Positions 21,980 through 35,413 of a DNA stretch of 64,000 nt are shown piece by piece. The notes beneath the pieces are model-generated. The model saw only the letters and a program-made list of their open reading frames with translations, was not told the origin of the DNA and ran no database searches. Made by a program: the position numbers and the translations under genes. Source of the stretch: Leptidea sinapis. Lineage: Eukaryota; Arthropoda; Insecta; Lepidoptera; Pieridae. Position 1 is the first letter of the stretch. Each line of letters starts with the position of its first letter. Location: the NCBI RefSeq assembly GCF_905404315.1, contig NC_066285.1, positions 186,001 to 250,000 on the forward strand. The letters run 5' to 3'.

Positions 21980-24858
21980 CCATCTTTGATTTGAAAAATG
22001 ATCACAAAATCGTTCTCAGCACCCTCGAGAACCTCTCATACGATACCCATAATGTAGTTATCATAATTTTGAGCGGCGGCCATCTTGGATTTGAAAAATG
22101 ATCACCAAATCGTTCTCTGCACCCTCGAGAATCTCGCACACGATATTCATATTGCTGAAATCATAATTTTGTGCGGCGGCCATCTTTGATTTGAAAAATG
22201 ATCACAAAATGGTTCTCAGCACCCTCGAGAACCTCTGCTACGATACCCATAATGTAGTTATCATACTTTTGAGCGGCAGCCATCTTGGATTTAAAAAATG
22301 ATCACGAAATCGTTCTGTGCACTCTCGGGAACCTCGGATACGATACCCATATTTTTGTAATCATAATCTTGCACGGCGGCCATCTCGGAATTAAAATTGA
22401 TCCCAAAATTATTTTCTGCACCCTCGAGAACCTCAGACACGATATCCATATTGCAGAAAACATTATTGTTTGCGGCAGCCCTCTTGGATTTCAAAAATGA
22501 TCACAGAATTGTTCTCTGCACCCTCGAGAACCTCGGACACGTTATCCCTATTTCTGAAATCATAATTTTCTGCGGCGGCCATCTTGCATTTGAAAAATGA
22601 TCACAAAATGGTTTTCAGCACACTCGAGGACCTCTGATACGATATTCATAATGTAGTTATCATACTTTTGAGCGGCGGCCATCTTTGATTTGAAAAATGA
22701 TCACAAAATCGTTCTCAGCACCCTCGAGAACCTCTCATACGATACCCATAATGTAGTTATCATAATTTTGAGCGGCGGCCATCTTGGATTTGAAAAATGA
22801 TCACCAAATCGTTCTCTGCACCCTCTAGAATCTCGCACACGATATCCATATTGCTGAAATCATAATTTTGTGCGGCGGCCATCTTTGATTTGAAAAATGA
22901 TCACAAAATGGTTCTCAGCACCCTCGAGAACCTCTGCTACGATACCCATAATGTAGTTATCATACTTTTGAGCGGCAGCCATCTTGGATTTAAAAAATGA
23001 TCACGAAATCGTTCTGTGCACTCTCGGGAACCTCGGATACGATAACCATATTTTTGTAATCATAATCTTGCACGGCGGCCATCTCGGAATTAAAATTGAT
23101 CCCAAAATTGTTTTCTGCACCATCGAGAACCTCGGACACGATATCCATATAGCTGAAATCATAATTTTGTGCGGCGGCCATCTTGGATTTGAAAAATGAT
23201 CACCAAATCGTTCTCTCCACCCTCGAGAATCTCGGACACGATATCCATATTGCTGAAGTCATAATTTTGTGCGGCGGCCATCTTTGATTTGAAAAATGGT
23301 TCTCAGCACCCTCGAGAACCACTGATACGATACCCATAATGTAGTTATCATTCTTTTGAGCGGCGACCATCTTCGATTTGAAAAATGATCACAAAATCGT
23401 TCTCAGCACCCTCGAGAACCTCGAATACGATACCCATTATGTAGTTATCATAATTTTGAGCGGCGGCCATCTTGGATTACAAAACTGATCACAAAATTGT
23501 TCTCTGCACCCTTGAGAATCTCGGACACGATATCCATATTGTATTGCTGAAATCATAATTTTGTGCGGCGGCCATCTTTGATTTGAAAAATGATCACAAA
23601 ATGGTTCTCAGCACCCTCGAGAACCTCTGCTACGATACCCATAATGTAGTTATCATACTTTTGAGCGGCGGCCATCTTGGATTTCAAAAATGATCATAAA
23701 ATCGTTCTGTGCACTCTCGAGAACCTCGGATACGATACCCATATTTTTGTGATCATAATTTTGCACGTCGGCCATCTCGGATTTAAAAATGATCCCAAAA
23801 TTATTTTCTGCACCCTCGAGAACCCAGACACGATATCCATATTGCTGAAAACATCATTGTTTGCGGCAGCCCTCTTGGATTTCAAAAATGATCACAGAAT
23901 TGTTCTCTGCACCCTCGAGAACCTTGGACACGATATACATATTGCTGAAATCATAATATTGTGCGGCAGCCATCTTGGATTTGATAAATGATCACAAAAT
24001 CGTTCTCAGCACACTCGAGAACTTTTGATTCGATATTCATAATGTAGTTTTCATACTTTTGAGCGAAGGCCATCTTCGATTTGAAAAATGATCTCAGAAT
24101 TGTTCTCTGCACCCTCGAGAACCTCGGACACGATATCCATATTGCAAAAATCATAATTTTGTGCGGCGGCTATATTGGATTTGAAAAATGATCACCAAAT
24201 CGTTCTCTGCAACCTCGAGAATCTCGGACACGATATCCATATTGCTGAAATCATAATTTTGTGTGGCGGCCATCTCGGATTTGAAAAATGATCACAAAAT
24301 CGTTCTCAGCACCCTCGAGCACCTCTGATACGATATCCATAATGAAGTTATCATAATTGTGACCGGCGGCCATCTTCGATTTGAAAAATTATCACAAAAT
24401 CGTTCTCAGCACCCTCGAGAACCTCGGATACGATACCCAAAATGTAGTTATCATAATTTTGAGCGGCGGCCATCTTGGATTTGAAAAATGATCACCAAAT
24501 CGTTCTCTCCACCCTGGAGAATCTCGGACACGATATCCATATAGCTGAAATAAAAATTTTGTGCGGCGGCCATCTTGGATTTGAAAAATGATCACCAAAT
24601 CGTTCTCTCCACCCTCGAGAATCTCGGACACGATATCCATATTGCTGAAGTCATAATTTTGTGCGGCGGCCATCTTTGATTTGAAAACTGGTTCTCAGCA
24701 CCCTCGAGAACCTCTGATACGATACCCAAAATGTAGTTATCATTCTTTTGAGCGGTGGCCATCTTGGATTTGAAAAATGATCACCAAATTGTTCTCTGCA
24801 CCCTCGAGAATCTCGGACACGATATCCATATTGCTGAAATCATAATTTTATGCGGCGG
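21980..24858 (+). repeat. 2,879-bp tandem duplication, right copy
   Basis: This is the near-identical partner of the segment immediately to its left. The constant 2,879 offset holds through at least 19406/22285, 20105/22984, 21072/23951 and 21513/24392, so no length change has happened since duplication. After about 24879 the sequence differs (CTCTGCTACG rather than CTCTCATACG), which defines the right edge. The length is not a multiple of 100 because the unit carries the 5-base insertion and two 11-base deletions. Confidence 0.92.
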
Positions 24859-27800
24859 CCATCTTTGATTTGAAAAATGATCACAAAATGGTTCTCAGCA
24901 CCCTCGAGAACCTCTGCTACGATACCCATAATGTAGTTATCATACTTTTGAGCGGCGGCCATCTTGGATTTCAAAAATTATCACAAAATCGTTCTGTGCA
25001 CTCTCGAGAACCTCGGATACGATACCCATATTTTTGTGATCATAATTTTTCACGGCGACCATCTTGGATTTTAAAATAATCCCAAAATTATTTTTTTGCA
25101 CCCTCGAGAACCCAGTCACGATATCCACATTGCTGAAAACATTATTGTTTGCGGCAGCCCTCTTGGATTTCAAAAATGATCACAGAATTGTTCTCTGCAC
25201 CCTCGAGAACCTCAGACACGATATCCATATTGCAGAAAACATTATTGTTTGCGGCAGCCATCTTGGATTTCAAAAATGATCACAGAATTATTCTCTGCAC
25301 CCTCGAGAACCTCGGACACGATATCCATATTGCTGAAATCATAATTTTGTGCGGCGGCCATCTTGCATTTGAAAAATGATCACAAAATCGTTCTCAGCAC
25401 ACTCGAGAACCTCTGATACGATATTCATAATGTAGTTATTATACTTTTGAGCGTCGGCCATCTTCGATTTGAAAAATGATCACAAAATCGTTCTCAGCAC
25501 CCTCTAGAACCTCTGATACGATACCCATAATGTAGTTATCATAATTTTGAGCGGTGGCCATCTTGGATTTCAAAAATGATCACGAAATCGTTCTGTGCAC
25601 TCTCGAGAACCTCGGATACGATACCCATATTTTTGTGATCATAATCTTGCACGGCGACCCTCTCGGATTTAAAAATAATCCCAAAATTATTTTTTGCATC
25701 CTCGAGAACCCAGTCACGATATCCATATTGCAGAAAACATTATTGTTTGCGGCATTCCTCTTGGATTTCATAAATGATCACAGAATTGTTCTCTGCACCC
25801 TCGAGAACCTCGGACACGATATCCATATTGCAGAAAACACTATTGTTTGCGGCAGCCATCTTGGATTTCAAAAATGATCACAGAATTGTTCTATGCACCC
25901 TCGAGAACCTCGGACACGATATATATAATGTAGTTTTCATACTTTTGAGCGGCGGCCATCTTCGATTTGAAAAATGATCTCAGAATTGTTCTCTGCACCC
26001 TCGAGAACCTCGGACACGATATCCATATTGCAAAAATCATAATTTTGTGCGGCGGCCATATTGGATTTGAAAAATGATCACCAAATCGTTCTCTGCAACC
26101 TCGAGAATCTGGGACACGTTATCCATATTGCTGAAATCATTATTTTGTGCGGCGGCCATCTTGGATTTGAAAAATGATCACAAAATCGTTCTCAGTAACC
26201 TCGAGAACCTCTGATACGATATCCATAATGTAGTTATCATACTTTTGAGCGGCGGCCATCTTCGATTTGAAAAATGATCACAAAATCGTTCTCAGCACCC
26301 TCGAGAACCTCGAATACGATACCCATAATGTATCATAATTTTGAGCGGCGGCCATCTTGTATTACAAAAATGATCACAAAATCGTTCTGTGCACTCTCGA
26401 GAACCTCGGATACGATACCCATATTTTTGTGATCATAATCGTGCACGGCGGCCATCTCGGATTTAAAAATGATCCCAAAATTATTTTCTGCACCCTCGAG
26501 AACCTCAGACATGATATCCATATTGCTGAAAACATTATTGTTTGCGGCAGCCCTCTTGGATTTCAAAAATAATCACAGAATTGTTTTCTGCACCCTCGAG
26601 AACCTTGGACACGATATCCATATTGCTAAAATCATAATTTAGTGCGGCGGCCATCTTGGATTTGAAAACTGATCACCAAATCGTTCTCAGCACCCTCGAG
26701 AACCTCTGATACGATATCCATATTGCTGAAATCATAATTTTGTGCGGCGGCCATCTTGGATTTGAAAAATGATCACCAAATCGTTCTCTGCACCCTCGAG
26801 AATCTGGGAAACGATATCCATATTGCTGAAATCATACTTTTGACTGGCGGCCAAATTGGATTTAAAAAATGATCACAAAATCGTTCTCAGCACCCTCGAG
26901 AAACTCGGATACGATACCCATAATGTAGTTATCATACTTTTGAGCAGCGGCCATCTTGGATTTAAAAAATGATCACAAAATCGTTATGTGCATCATCGAG
27001 AACCTCGGATACGATACCAATACTTTTGTGATCATAATCTTGCACGGCGGCCATCTCGGATTTAAAATTGATCCCAAAATTATTTTCTGCATGCTCGAGA
27101 ACCTCCGACACGATATCCATATTGCTGAAAACTTTATTGTTTTCGGCAGCCCTCTTGGATTTCAAAAATGACCACAAGATTGTTCTCTGCACCCTCGAGA
27201 ACCTCGGACACGATATCCATATTGCTAAAATCATAATTTTGTGCGGCGGCCATCTTTGATTTGAAAAATGATCACAAAAGGGTCCTCAGCACCCTCGAGA
27301 ACCTCTGCTACGATACCCATAATGTAGTTATCATACTTTTGAGCAGCGGTCATCTTGGATTTCAAAAATGATCATAAAATCGTTCTGTGCACTCTCGAGA
27401 ACCTCGGATACGATACCCATATTTTTGTAATCATAATTTTGCACGGCGACCATCTCGGATTTTAAAATGATCCCAAAATTATTTTCTGCACCCTCGAGAA
27501 CCTCAGACACGATATCCATATTGCAGAAAACATAATTGTTTGCGGCAGCCCTCTTGGATTTCAAAAATGATCACAGAATTGTTCTCTGCACCCTCGAGAA
27601 CCTCGGACACGTTATCCATATTTCTGAAATCATAATTTTGTGCGGCGGCCATCTTGCATTTGAAAAATGATCACAAAATCGTTCTCAGCACCCTCGAGAA
27701 CCTCTGATACGATACCCATTATGTAGTTATCATAATTTTGAGCGGCGGCCATCTTGGATTTGAAAAATGATCACCAAATCGTTCTCTGCACCCTCGAGAA

Positions 27801-30600
27801 TCTCGGACACGATATCCATATTGCTAAAATCATAATTTTGTGCGGCGGCCATCTTTGATTTGAAAAATGATCACAAAAGGGTTCTCAGCACCCTCGAGAA
27901 CCTCTGCTACGATACCCATAATGTAGTTATCATACTTTTGAGCAGCGGTCATCTTGGATTTCAAAAATGATCATAAAATCGTTCTGTGCACTCTCGAGAA
28001 CCTCGGATACGATACCCATATTTTTGTGATCATAATTTTGCACGGCGACCATCTCGGATTTTAAAATGATCCCATAATTATTTTCTGCACCCTCGAGAAC
28101 CTCAGACACGATATCCATATTGCAGAAAACATAATTGTTTGCGGCAGCCCTCTTGGATTTCAAAAATGATCACAGAATTGTTCTCTGCACCCTCGAGAAC
28201 CTCGGACACGATATCCATATTTCTGAAATCATAATTTTGTGCGGCGGCCATCTTGCATTTGAAAAATGATCACAAAATCGTTTTCAGCACACTTGAGAAC
28301 CTCTGATACGATATTCATAATGTAGTTATCATACTTTTGAGCGGCGGCCATCTTTGATTTGAAAAATGATCACAAAATCGTTCTCAGCACCCTCGAGAAC
28401 CTCTGATACGATACCCATTATGTAGTTATCATAATTTTGAGCGGCGGCCATCTTGGATTTGAAAAATGATCACCAAATCGTTCTCTGCACCCTCGAGAAT
28501 CTCGGACACGATATCCATATTGCTGAAATCATAATTTTATGCGGCGGCCATCTTTGATTTGAAAAATGATCACAAAATGGTTCTCAGCACCCTCGAGAAC
28601 CTCTGCTACGATACCCATAATGTAGATATCATACTTTTGAGCGGCGGCCATCTTGGATTTCAAAAATGATCACAAAATCGTTCTGTGCACTCTCGGGAAC
28701 CTCGGATACGATACCCATATTTTTGTAATCATAATCTTGCACGGCGGCCATCTCGGATTTCAAAATGATCCCAAAATTATTTTCCGCACCCTCGATAACC
28801 TCAGACACGATATCCATATTGCAGAAAACATTATTGTTTGTGGCAGCCCTCTTGGATTTCAAAAATGATCACAGAATTGTTCTCTGCACCCTCGAGAATC
28901 TCGGACACGATATCAATATTGCTGAAATCATAATTTTGAGCGGCGGCCATCTTGGATTTCAAAAATGATCATAAAATCGTTCTGTGCAATCTCGAGAACC
29001 TCGGATACGATACCCATATTTTTGTGATCATAATTTTGCACGGCGACCATCTCGGATTTTAAAATGATCCCAAAATTATTTTCTGCACCCTCGAGAACCT
29101 CAGACACGATATCCATATTGCAGAAAACATTATTGTTTGCGGCAGCCCTCTTGGATTTCAAAAATGATCACAGAATTGTTCTCTGCACCCTCGAGAACCT
29201 CGGACACGATATCCATATTGCTGAAATCATAATTTTATGCGGCGGCAACCTTTGATTTGAAAAATGATAACAAAATCGTTCTGTGCACTCTCGGGAACCT
29301 CGGATACGATACCCATATTGCAGAAAACATTATTGTTTGCGGCAGCCCTCTTGGATTTCAAAAATGATCACAGAATTGTTCACTGCACCCTGGAAAACCT
29401 CGGACACGTTATCCATATTTCTTAAATCATAATTTTGTGCGGCGGCCATCTTGCATTTGAAAAATGATCACAAAATCGTTTTCAGCACACTCGAGAACCT
29501 CTGATACGATATTCATAATGTAGTTATCATACTTTTGAGCGGCGGCCATCTTTGATTTGAAAAATGATCACAAAATCGTTCTCAGCACCCTTGAGAACCT
29601 CTGATACGATACCCATAATATAGTTATCATAATTTTGAGCGGTGGCCATCTTGGATTTGAAAAATGATCACCAAATCGTTCTCTGCACCCTCGAGAATCT
29701 CGGACACGATATCCATATTGCTGAAATCATAATTTTATGCGGCGGCCATCTTTGATTTGAAAAATGATCACAAAATGGTTCTCAGCACCCTCGAGAACCT
29801 CTGCTACGATACCCATAATGTAGTTATCATACTTTTGAACGGCGGCCATCTTGGATTTCAAAAATGATCACAAAATCGTTCTGTGCACTCTCGGGAACCT
29901 CGGATACGATACCCATATTTTTGTAATCATAATCTTGCACGGCAGCCATCTCGGATTTAAAAATTATCCCAAAATTATTTTCCGCACCCTCGATAACCTC
30001 AGACACGATATCCATATTGCAGAAAACATTATTGTTTGTGGCAGCCCTCTTGGATTTCAAAAATGATCACAGAAATGTTCTCTGCACCCTCGAGAATCTT
30101 GGAAACGATATCAATATTGCTGAAATCATAATTTTGAGCGGCGGCCATCTTGGAATTCAAAAATGATCATAAAATCGTTCTGTGCACTCTCGAGTACCTT
30201 TGATACGATACCCATATTTTTGTGATCATAATTTTGCACGGCGACCACCTCGGGTTTTAAAATGATCCCAAAATTATTTTCTGCACCCTCGAGAACCTCA
30301 GACACGATATCCATATAGCTGAAAACATAATTATTTGCGGCAGCCCTCTTGGATTTAAAAAATGATCACAGAATTGTTCTTTGCACCCTCGAGAACTTCG
30401 GGTACGATATCCATATTGCTAAAATCATAATTTTGTGCGGCGGCCATCTTGGATTGGAAATATGATCACCAAATCGTTCTCTGCACCCTCGAGAACCTCG
30501 GGTACGATATCCATATTGCTGAAATCATAATTCTGTTCGGCGGCCATCTTGGATTTGAAAAATGATCACAAAATCGTTCTCAGCACCCTCGAGAACCTCT
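24859..30600 (+). repeat. Second version of the 9.1-15.7 kb region, with deletions
   Basis: Three collinear matches to the earlier region appear in the same order: 25578-26573 to 9145-10140 (offset 16,433), about 27930-29160 to 11098-12330 (offset about 16,832), and about 29280-30450 to 14540-15710 (offset 14,737). The offset changes show gains and losses between the matched parts, notably loss of the 12.4-14.5 kb section. Inside it, two gamma-delta blocks at 27331 and 27930 form a 599-bp tandem pair with GAGCAGCGGTCATC. Confidence 0.85.
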
Positions 30601-31210
30601 GCTACGATACCCATAATGTAGTTATCATACATTTGAGCGGCGGCCATCTTGGATTTCAAAAATGATCATAAAATCGTTCTGTGCACTCTCGAGAACCTCG
30701 GATACGATACCCATATTTTTGTGATCATAATTTTGCACGTCGACCATCTCGGATTTTAAAATGATCCCAAAATTATTTTCTGCACCCTCGAGAACCCAGA
30801 CACGATATCCATATTGCTGAAAACATCATTGTTTGCGGCAGCCCTCTTGGATTTCAAAAATGATCACAGAATTGTTCTCTGCACCCTCGAGAACCTTGGA
30901 CACGATATACATATTGCTGAAATCATAATATTGTGCGGCAGCCATCTTGGATTTGATAAATGATCACAAAATCGTTCTCAGCACACTCGAGAACTTTTGA
31001 TTCGATATTCATAATTTAGTTTTCATACTTTTGAGCGGCGGCCATCTTCGATTTGAAAAATGATCTCAGAATTGTTCTCTGCACCCTCGAGAACCTCGGA
31101 CACGATATCCATATTGCAAAAATCATAATTTTGTGCGGCGGCTATATTGGATTTGAAAAATGATCACCAAATCGTTCTCTGCAACTTCGAGAATCTTGGA
31201 CACGATATCC
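30601..31210 (+). repeat. Linker resembling 20.8-21.4 kb
   Basis: This stretch shares rare forms with both copies of the 2,879-bp duplication: CACGTCGACC or CACGTCGGCC near the GC box, AACCCAGACACG in the delta unit, the unit with AACTTTTGATTCG and the ATAATATTGTGCGG form. The offset to the left copy is about 9,850. It leads into a GTGACCGGCGG marker unit at about 31,330. Confidence 0.8.
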
Positions 31211-34200
31211 ATATTGCTGAAATCATAATTTTGTGCGGCGGCCATCTCGGATTTTAAAAATGATCACAAAATCGTTCTCAGCACCCTCGAGCACCTCTGA
31301 TACGATATCCATAATGAAGTTATCATAATTGTGACCGGCGGCCATCTTCGATTTGAAAAATTATCACAAAATCGTTCTCAGCACCCTCGAGAACCTCGGA
31401 TACGATACCCATAATGTAGTTATCATAATTTTGAGCGGCGGCCATCTTGGATTACAAAAATGATCACAAAATTGTTCTCTGCACCCTCGAGAACCTCGGA
31501 CACGATATCCATATTGCAAAAATCATAATTTTGTGCGGCGGCCATCTTGGATTTGAAAAATGATCACCAAATCGTTCTTTGCACCCTCGAGAATCTCGGA
31601 CACGATATCCATATTGCTGAAATCATAATTTTGTGCGGCGGCCATCTTTGATTTGAAAAATGATCACAAAATGGTTCTCAGCACCCTCGAGAACCTCTGA
31701 TACGATACCCATAATGTAGTTATCATACTTTTGAGCGGCGGCCATCTTGGATTTCAAAAATGATCATAAAATCGTTCTGTGCACTCTCGAGAACCTCGGA
31801 TACGATACCCATATTTTTGTGATTATAATTTTGCACGGCGACCATCTCGGATTTTAAAATGATCCCAAAATTATTTTCTGCACCCTCGAGAACCTCAGAC
31901 ACGATATCCATATTGCAGAAAACATTATTGTTTGCGGCAGCCCTCTTGGATTTCAAAAATGATCACAGAATTGTTCTCTGCACCCTCGAGAACCTCGGAC
32001 ACGTTATCCATATTTCTGAAATCATAATTTTCTGCGGCGGCCATCTTGCATTTGAAAAATGATCACAAAATGATTTTCAGCACACTCGAGGAGCTCTGAT
32101 ACGATATTCATAATGTAGTTATCATACTTTTGAGCGGCGGCCATCTTTGATTTGAAAAATGATCACAAAATCGTTCTCAGCACCCTCGAGAACCTCTCAT
32201 ACGATACCCATAATGTAGTTATCATAATTTTGAGCGGCGGCCATCTTGGATTTGAAAAATTATCACCAAATCGTTCTCTGCACCCTCGAGAATCTCGGAC
32301 ACGATATCCATATTGCTGAAATCATAATTTTGTGCGGCGGCCATCTTTGATTTGAAAAATGATCACAAAATGGTTCTCAGCACCCTCGAGAACCTCTGCT
32401 ACGATACCCATAATGTAGTTATCATACTTTTGAGCGGCAGCCATCTTGGATTTCAAAAATGATCACAAAATCGTTCTGTGCACTCTCGGGAACCTCGGAT
32501 ACGATACCCATATTTTTGTAATCATAATCTTGCACGGCGGCCATCTCGGACTTAAAATTGATCCCAAAATTGTTTTCTGCACCCTCGAGAACCTCGGACA
32601 CGATATCCATATAGCTGAAAACATTATTGTTTTCGGCAGCCCTCTTGGATTTCAAATATGATCACAGAATTGTTCTCTGCACACTCGAGAACCTCGGGAA
32701 CGATACCCATATTTTAGAGCGGCGGCCATCTTGGATTTAAAAAATGATCACAAAATCGTTATGTGCACCATCGAGAACCTCGGATACGATACCAATACTT
32801 TTGTGGTCATAATCTTGCACGGCGGCCATCTCGGATTTAAAAATGATACCAAATTTATGTTCTGCATCCTCGAGAACCTCTGACACGATAACCATATTGC
32901 TGAAAACTTTATTGTTTTCGGCAGCCCTCTTGGATTTCAAAAATGATCACAGAATTGTTCTCTGCACCCTCGAGAACCTCGGACGCGATATCCATATTGC
33001 TTAAATCATAATTTTGTGCGGCGGCCATCTTGGATTTGAGAAATGATCACCAAATCGTTCTCTCCACCCTCGAGAATCTCGGACACGATATCCATATTGC
33101 TGAAAACTTTATTGTTTTCAGCAGCCCTCTTGGATATCAAAAATGATCACAGAATCGTTCTCTGCACCCTCGAGAACCTCGGACGCGATATCCATATTGC
33201 TAAAATCATAATTTTGTGCGGCGGCCATCTTGGATTTGAGAAATGATCACCAAATCGTTCTCTCCACCCTCGAGAATCTCGGATACTATACCCATAATAT
33301 AGTTATCATACTTTTGAGCCGAGGCCATCTTGGATTACAAAAATGATCACAAAATTGTTTTCTGCACCCTCGAGAACCTCGGACACGATATCCATATTGC
33401 TGAAATCATAATTTTGTGCGGCGGCCATCTTTGATTTGAAAAATGATCACAAAATCGTTCTCAGCACACTCGAGAACCTCGGATACGATACCCATAATGA
33501 AGTTATCATACTTTTGACTGGCGGGCATCTTGGATTTAAAAAATGATCATAAAATCGTTCTCTGCACTCGAGAACCTCGGATACGATACCCATATTTTTG
33601 TGATCATAATCTTGCACGGCGGCCCTCTTGGATTTGAAAAATGATCACAAAATCGTTCTCTGCACAATCGAGAACCTCTGATACGATACCCATAATGTTG
33701 TTATCATAATTTTGAGCGGCGGCCATCTCGGACTTAAAAATGATCCCAAAATTGTTTTCTGCACCCTCGAGAACCTCGGACACGATATCCATATAGCGGA
33801 AAACATAATTGTTTGCGGCAGCCCTCTTGGATTTCAAAAATGATCACAGAATTGTTCTCTGCACCCTCGAGAACCTCGGACACGATATCCATATTGCTAA
33901 AATCATAAATTTGTACGGCAGCCATCTTGGATTTCAAAAATGACCACAAAATCGTTCTGTGCACTCTCGGGAACCTCGGATACGATACCCATATTTTTGT
34001 AATCATAATCTTGCACAGCGGCCATCTCGGACTTAAAATTGATCCCAAAATTGTTTTCTGCACCCTCGAGAACCTCGGACACGATATCCATATAGCTGAA
34101 AACATTATTGTTTTCGGCAGCCCTCTTGGATTTCAAATATGATCACAGAATTGTTCTCTGCACACTCGAGAACCTCGGGAACGATATCCATATTGCTGAA

Positions 34201-35413
34201 ATCATAATTTTGTGCGGCGGCCATCTTGGATTTGAAAAATGATCACAAAATCGTTCTCAACACCCTCGAGAACCTCGGATACGATACCCATAATGTAGTT
34301 ATCATATTTTCAGCGGCGGCCATCTTGGATTTAAAAAATGATCACAAAATCGTTATGTGCACCATCGAGAACCTCGGATACGATACCAATAATTTTGTGA
34401 TCATAATCTTGCACGGCGGCCATCTCGGATTTAAAAATGATCCCAAATTTATGTTCTGCATCCTCGAGAACCTCTGACACGATAACCATATTGCTGAAAA
34501 CTTTATTGTTTTCAGCAGCCCTCTTGGATATCAAAAATGATCACAGAATTGTTCTCTGCACCCTCGAAAACCTCGGACGCGATATCCATATTGCTAAAAT
34601 CATAATTTTGTGCGGCGGCCATCTTGGATTTGAGAAATGATCACCAAATCGTTCTCTCCACCCTCGAGAATCTCGGATACTATACCCATAATATAGTTAT
34701 CATACTTTTGAGCCGAGGCCATCTTGGATTACAAAAATGATCACAAAATTGTTTTCTGCACCCTCGAGAACCTTGGACACGATATCCATATTGCTGAAAT
34801 CATAATTTTGTGCGGCGGCCATCTTTGATTTGAAAAATGATCACAAAATCGTTCTCAGCACACTCGATAACCTCGGATACGATACCCATAATGAAGTTAT
34901 CATATTTTTGACTGGCGGGCATCTTGGATTTAAAAAATGATCATAAAATCGTTCTCTGCACTCGAGAACCTCGGATACGATACCCATAGTTTTGTGATCA
35001 TAATCTTGCACGGCGGCCCTCTTGGATATGAAAAATGATCACAAAATCGTTCTCTGCACAATCGAGAACCTCTGATACGATACCCATAATGTTGTTATCA
35101 TAATTTTGAGCGGCGGCCATCTCGGACTTAAAAATGATCCCAAAATTGTTTTCTGCACCCTCGAGAACCTCGGACACGAAATCCATATAGCGGAAAACAT
35201 AATTGTTTGCGGCAGCCCTCTTGGATTTCAAAAATGATCACAGAATTGTTCTCTGCACCCTCGAGAACCTCGGACACGATATCCATATTGCTAAAATCAT
35301 AAATTTGTACGGCAGCCATCTTGGATTTGAAAAATGATCACCAAATGGTTCTCTGCACCATCGAGAACCTCGGGTACGATATCCATATTGCTGAAATCAT
35401 AATTTTGTGTGAC
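31210..35413 (+). repeat. Block X, first copy (~4.2 kb), with internal 1.4 kb duplication
   Basis: The left half matches 49180-50630 at a constant offset of 17,970. The right half contains an internal direct duplication: 33.2-33.9 kb matches 34.6-35.3 kb at offset 1,394, including a shared 2-base loss (CTGCACTCGAGAACC near 33561 and 34955). The second X at 49-52.6 kb has only one copy of this part and lacks the 2-base loss, so the internal duplication came after the two X blocks separated. A deletion joins two units at 32711-32716 (CCCATATTTTAGAGCGG). Confidence 0.87.

Noticed and set aside
33734..34105. Minus-strand open frame of 123 codons, the longest one, as a possible gene
   Set aside because: It spans almost four satellite units, begins inside repeat sequence shared with non-coding copies, overlaps frames on the other strand, and its relatives at 50980-51313 and 35128-35319 are differently cut. 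No domain or signal is recognisable.
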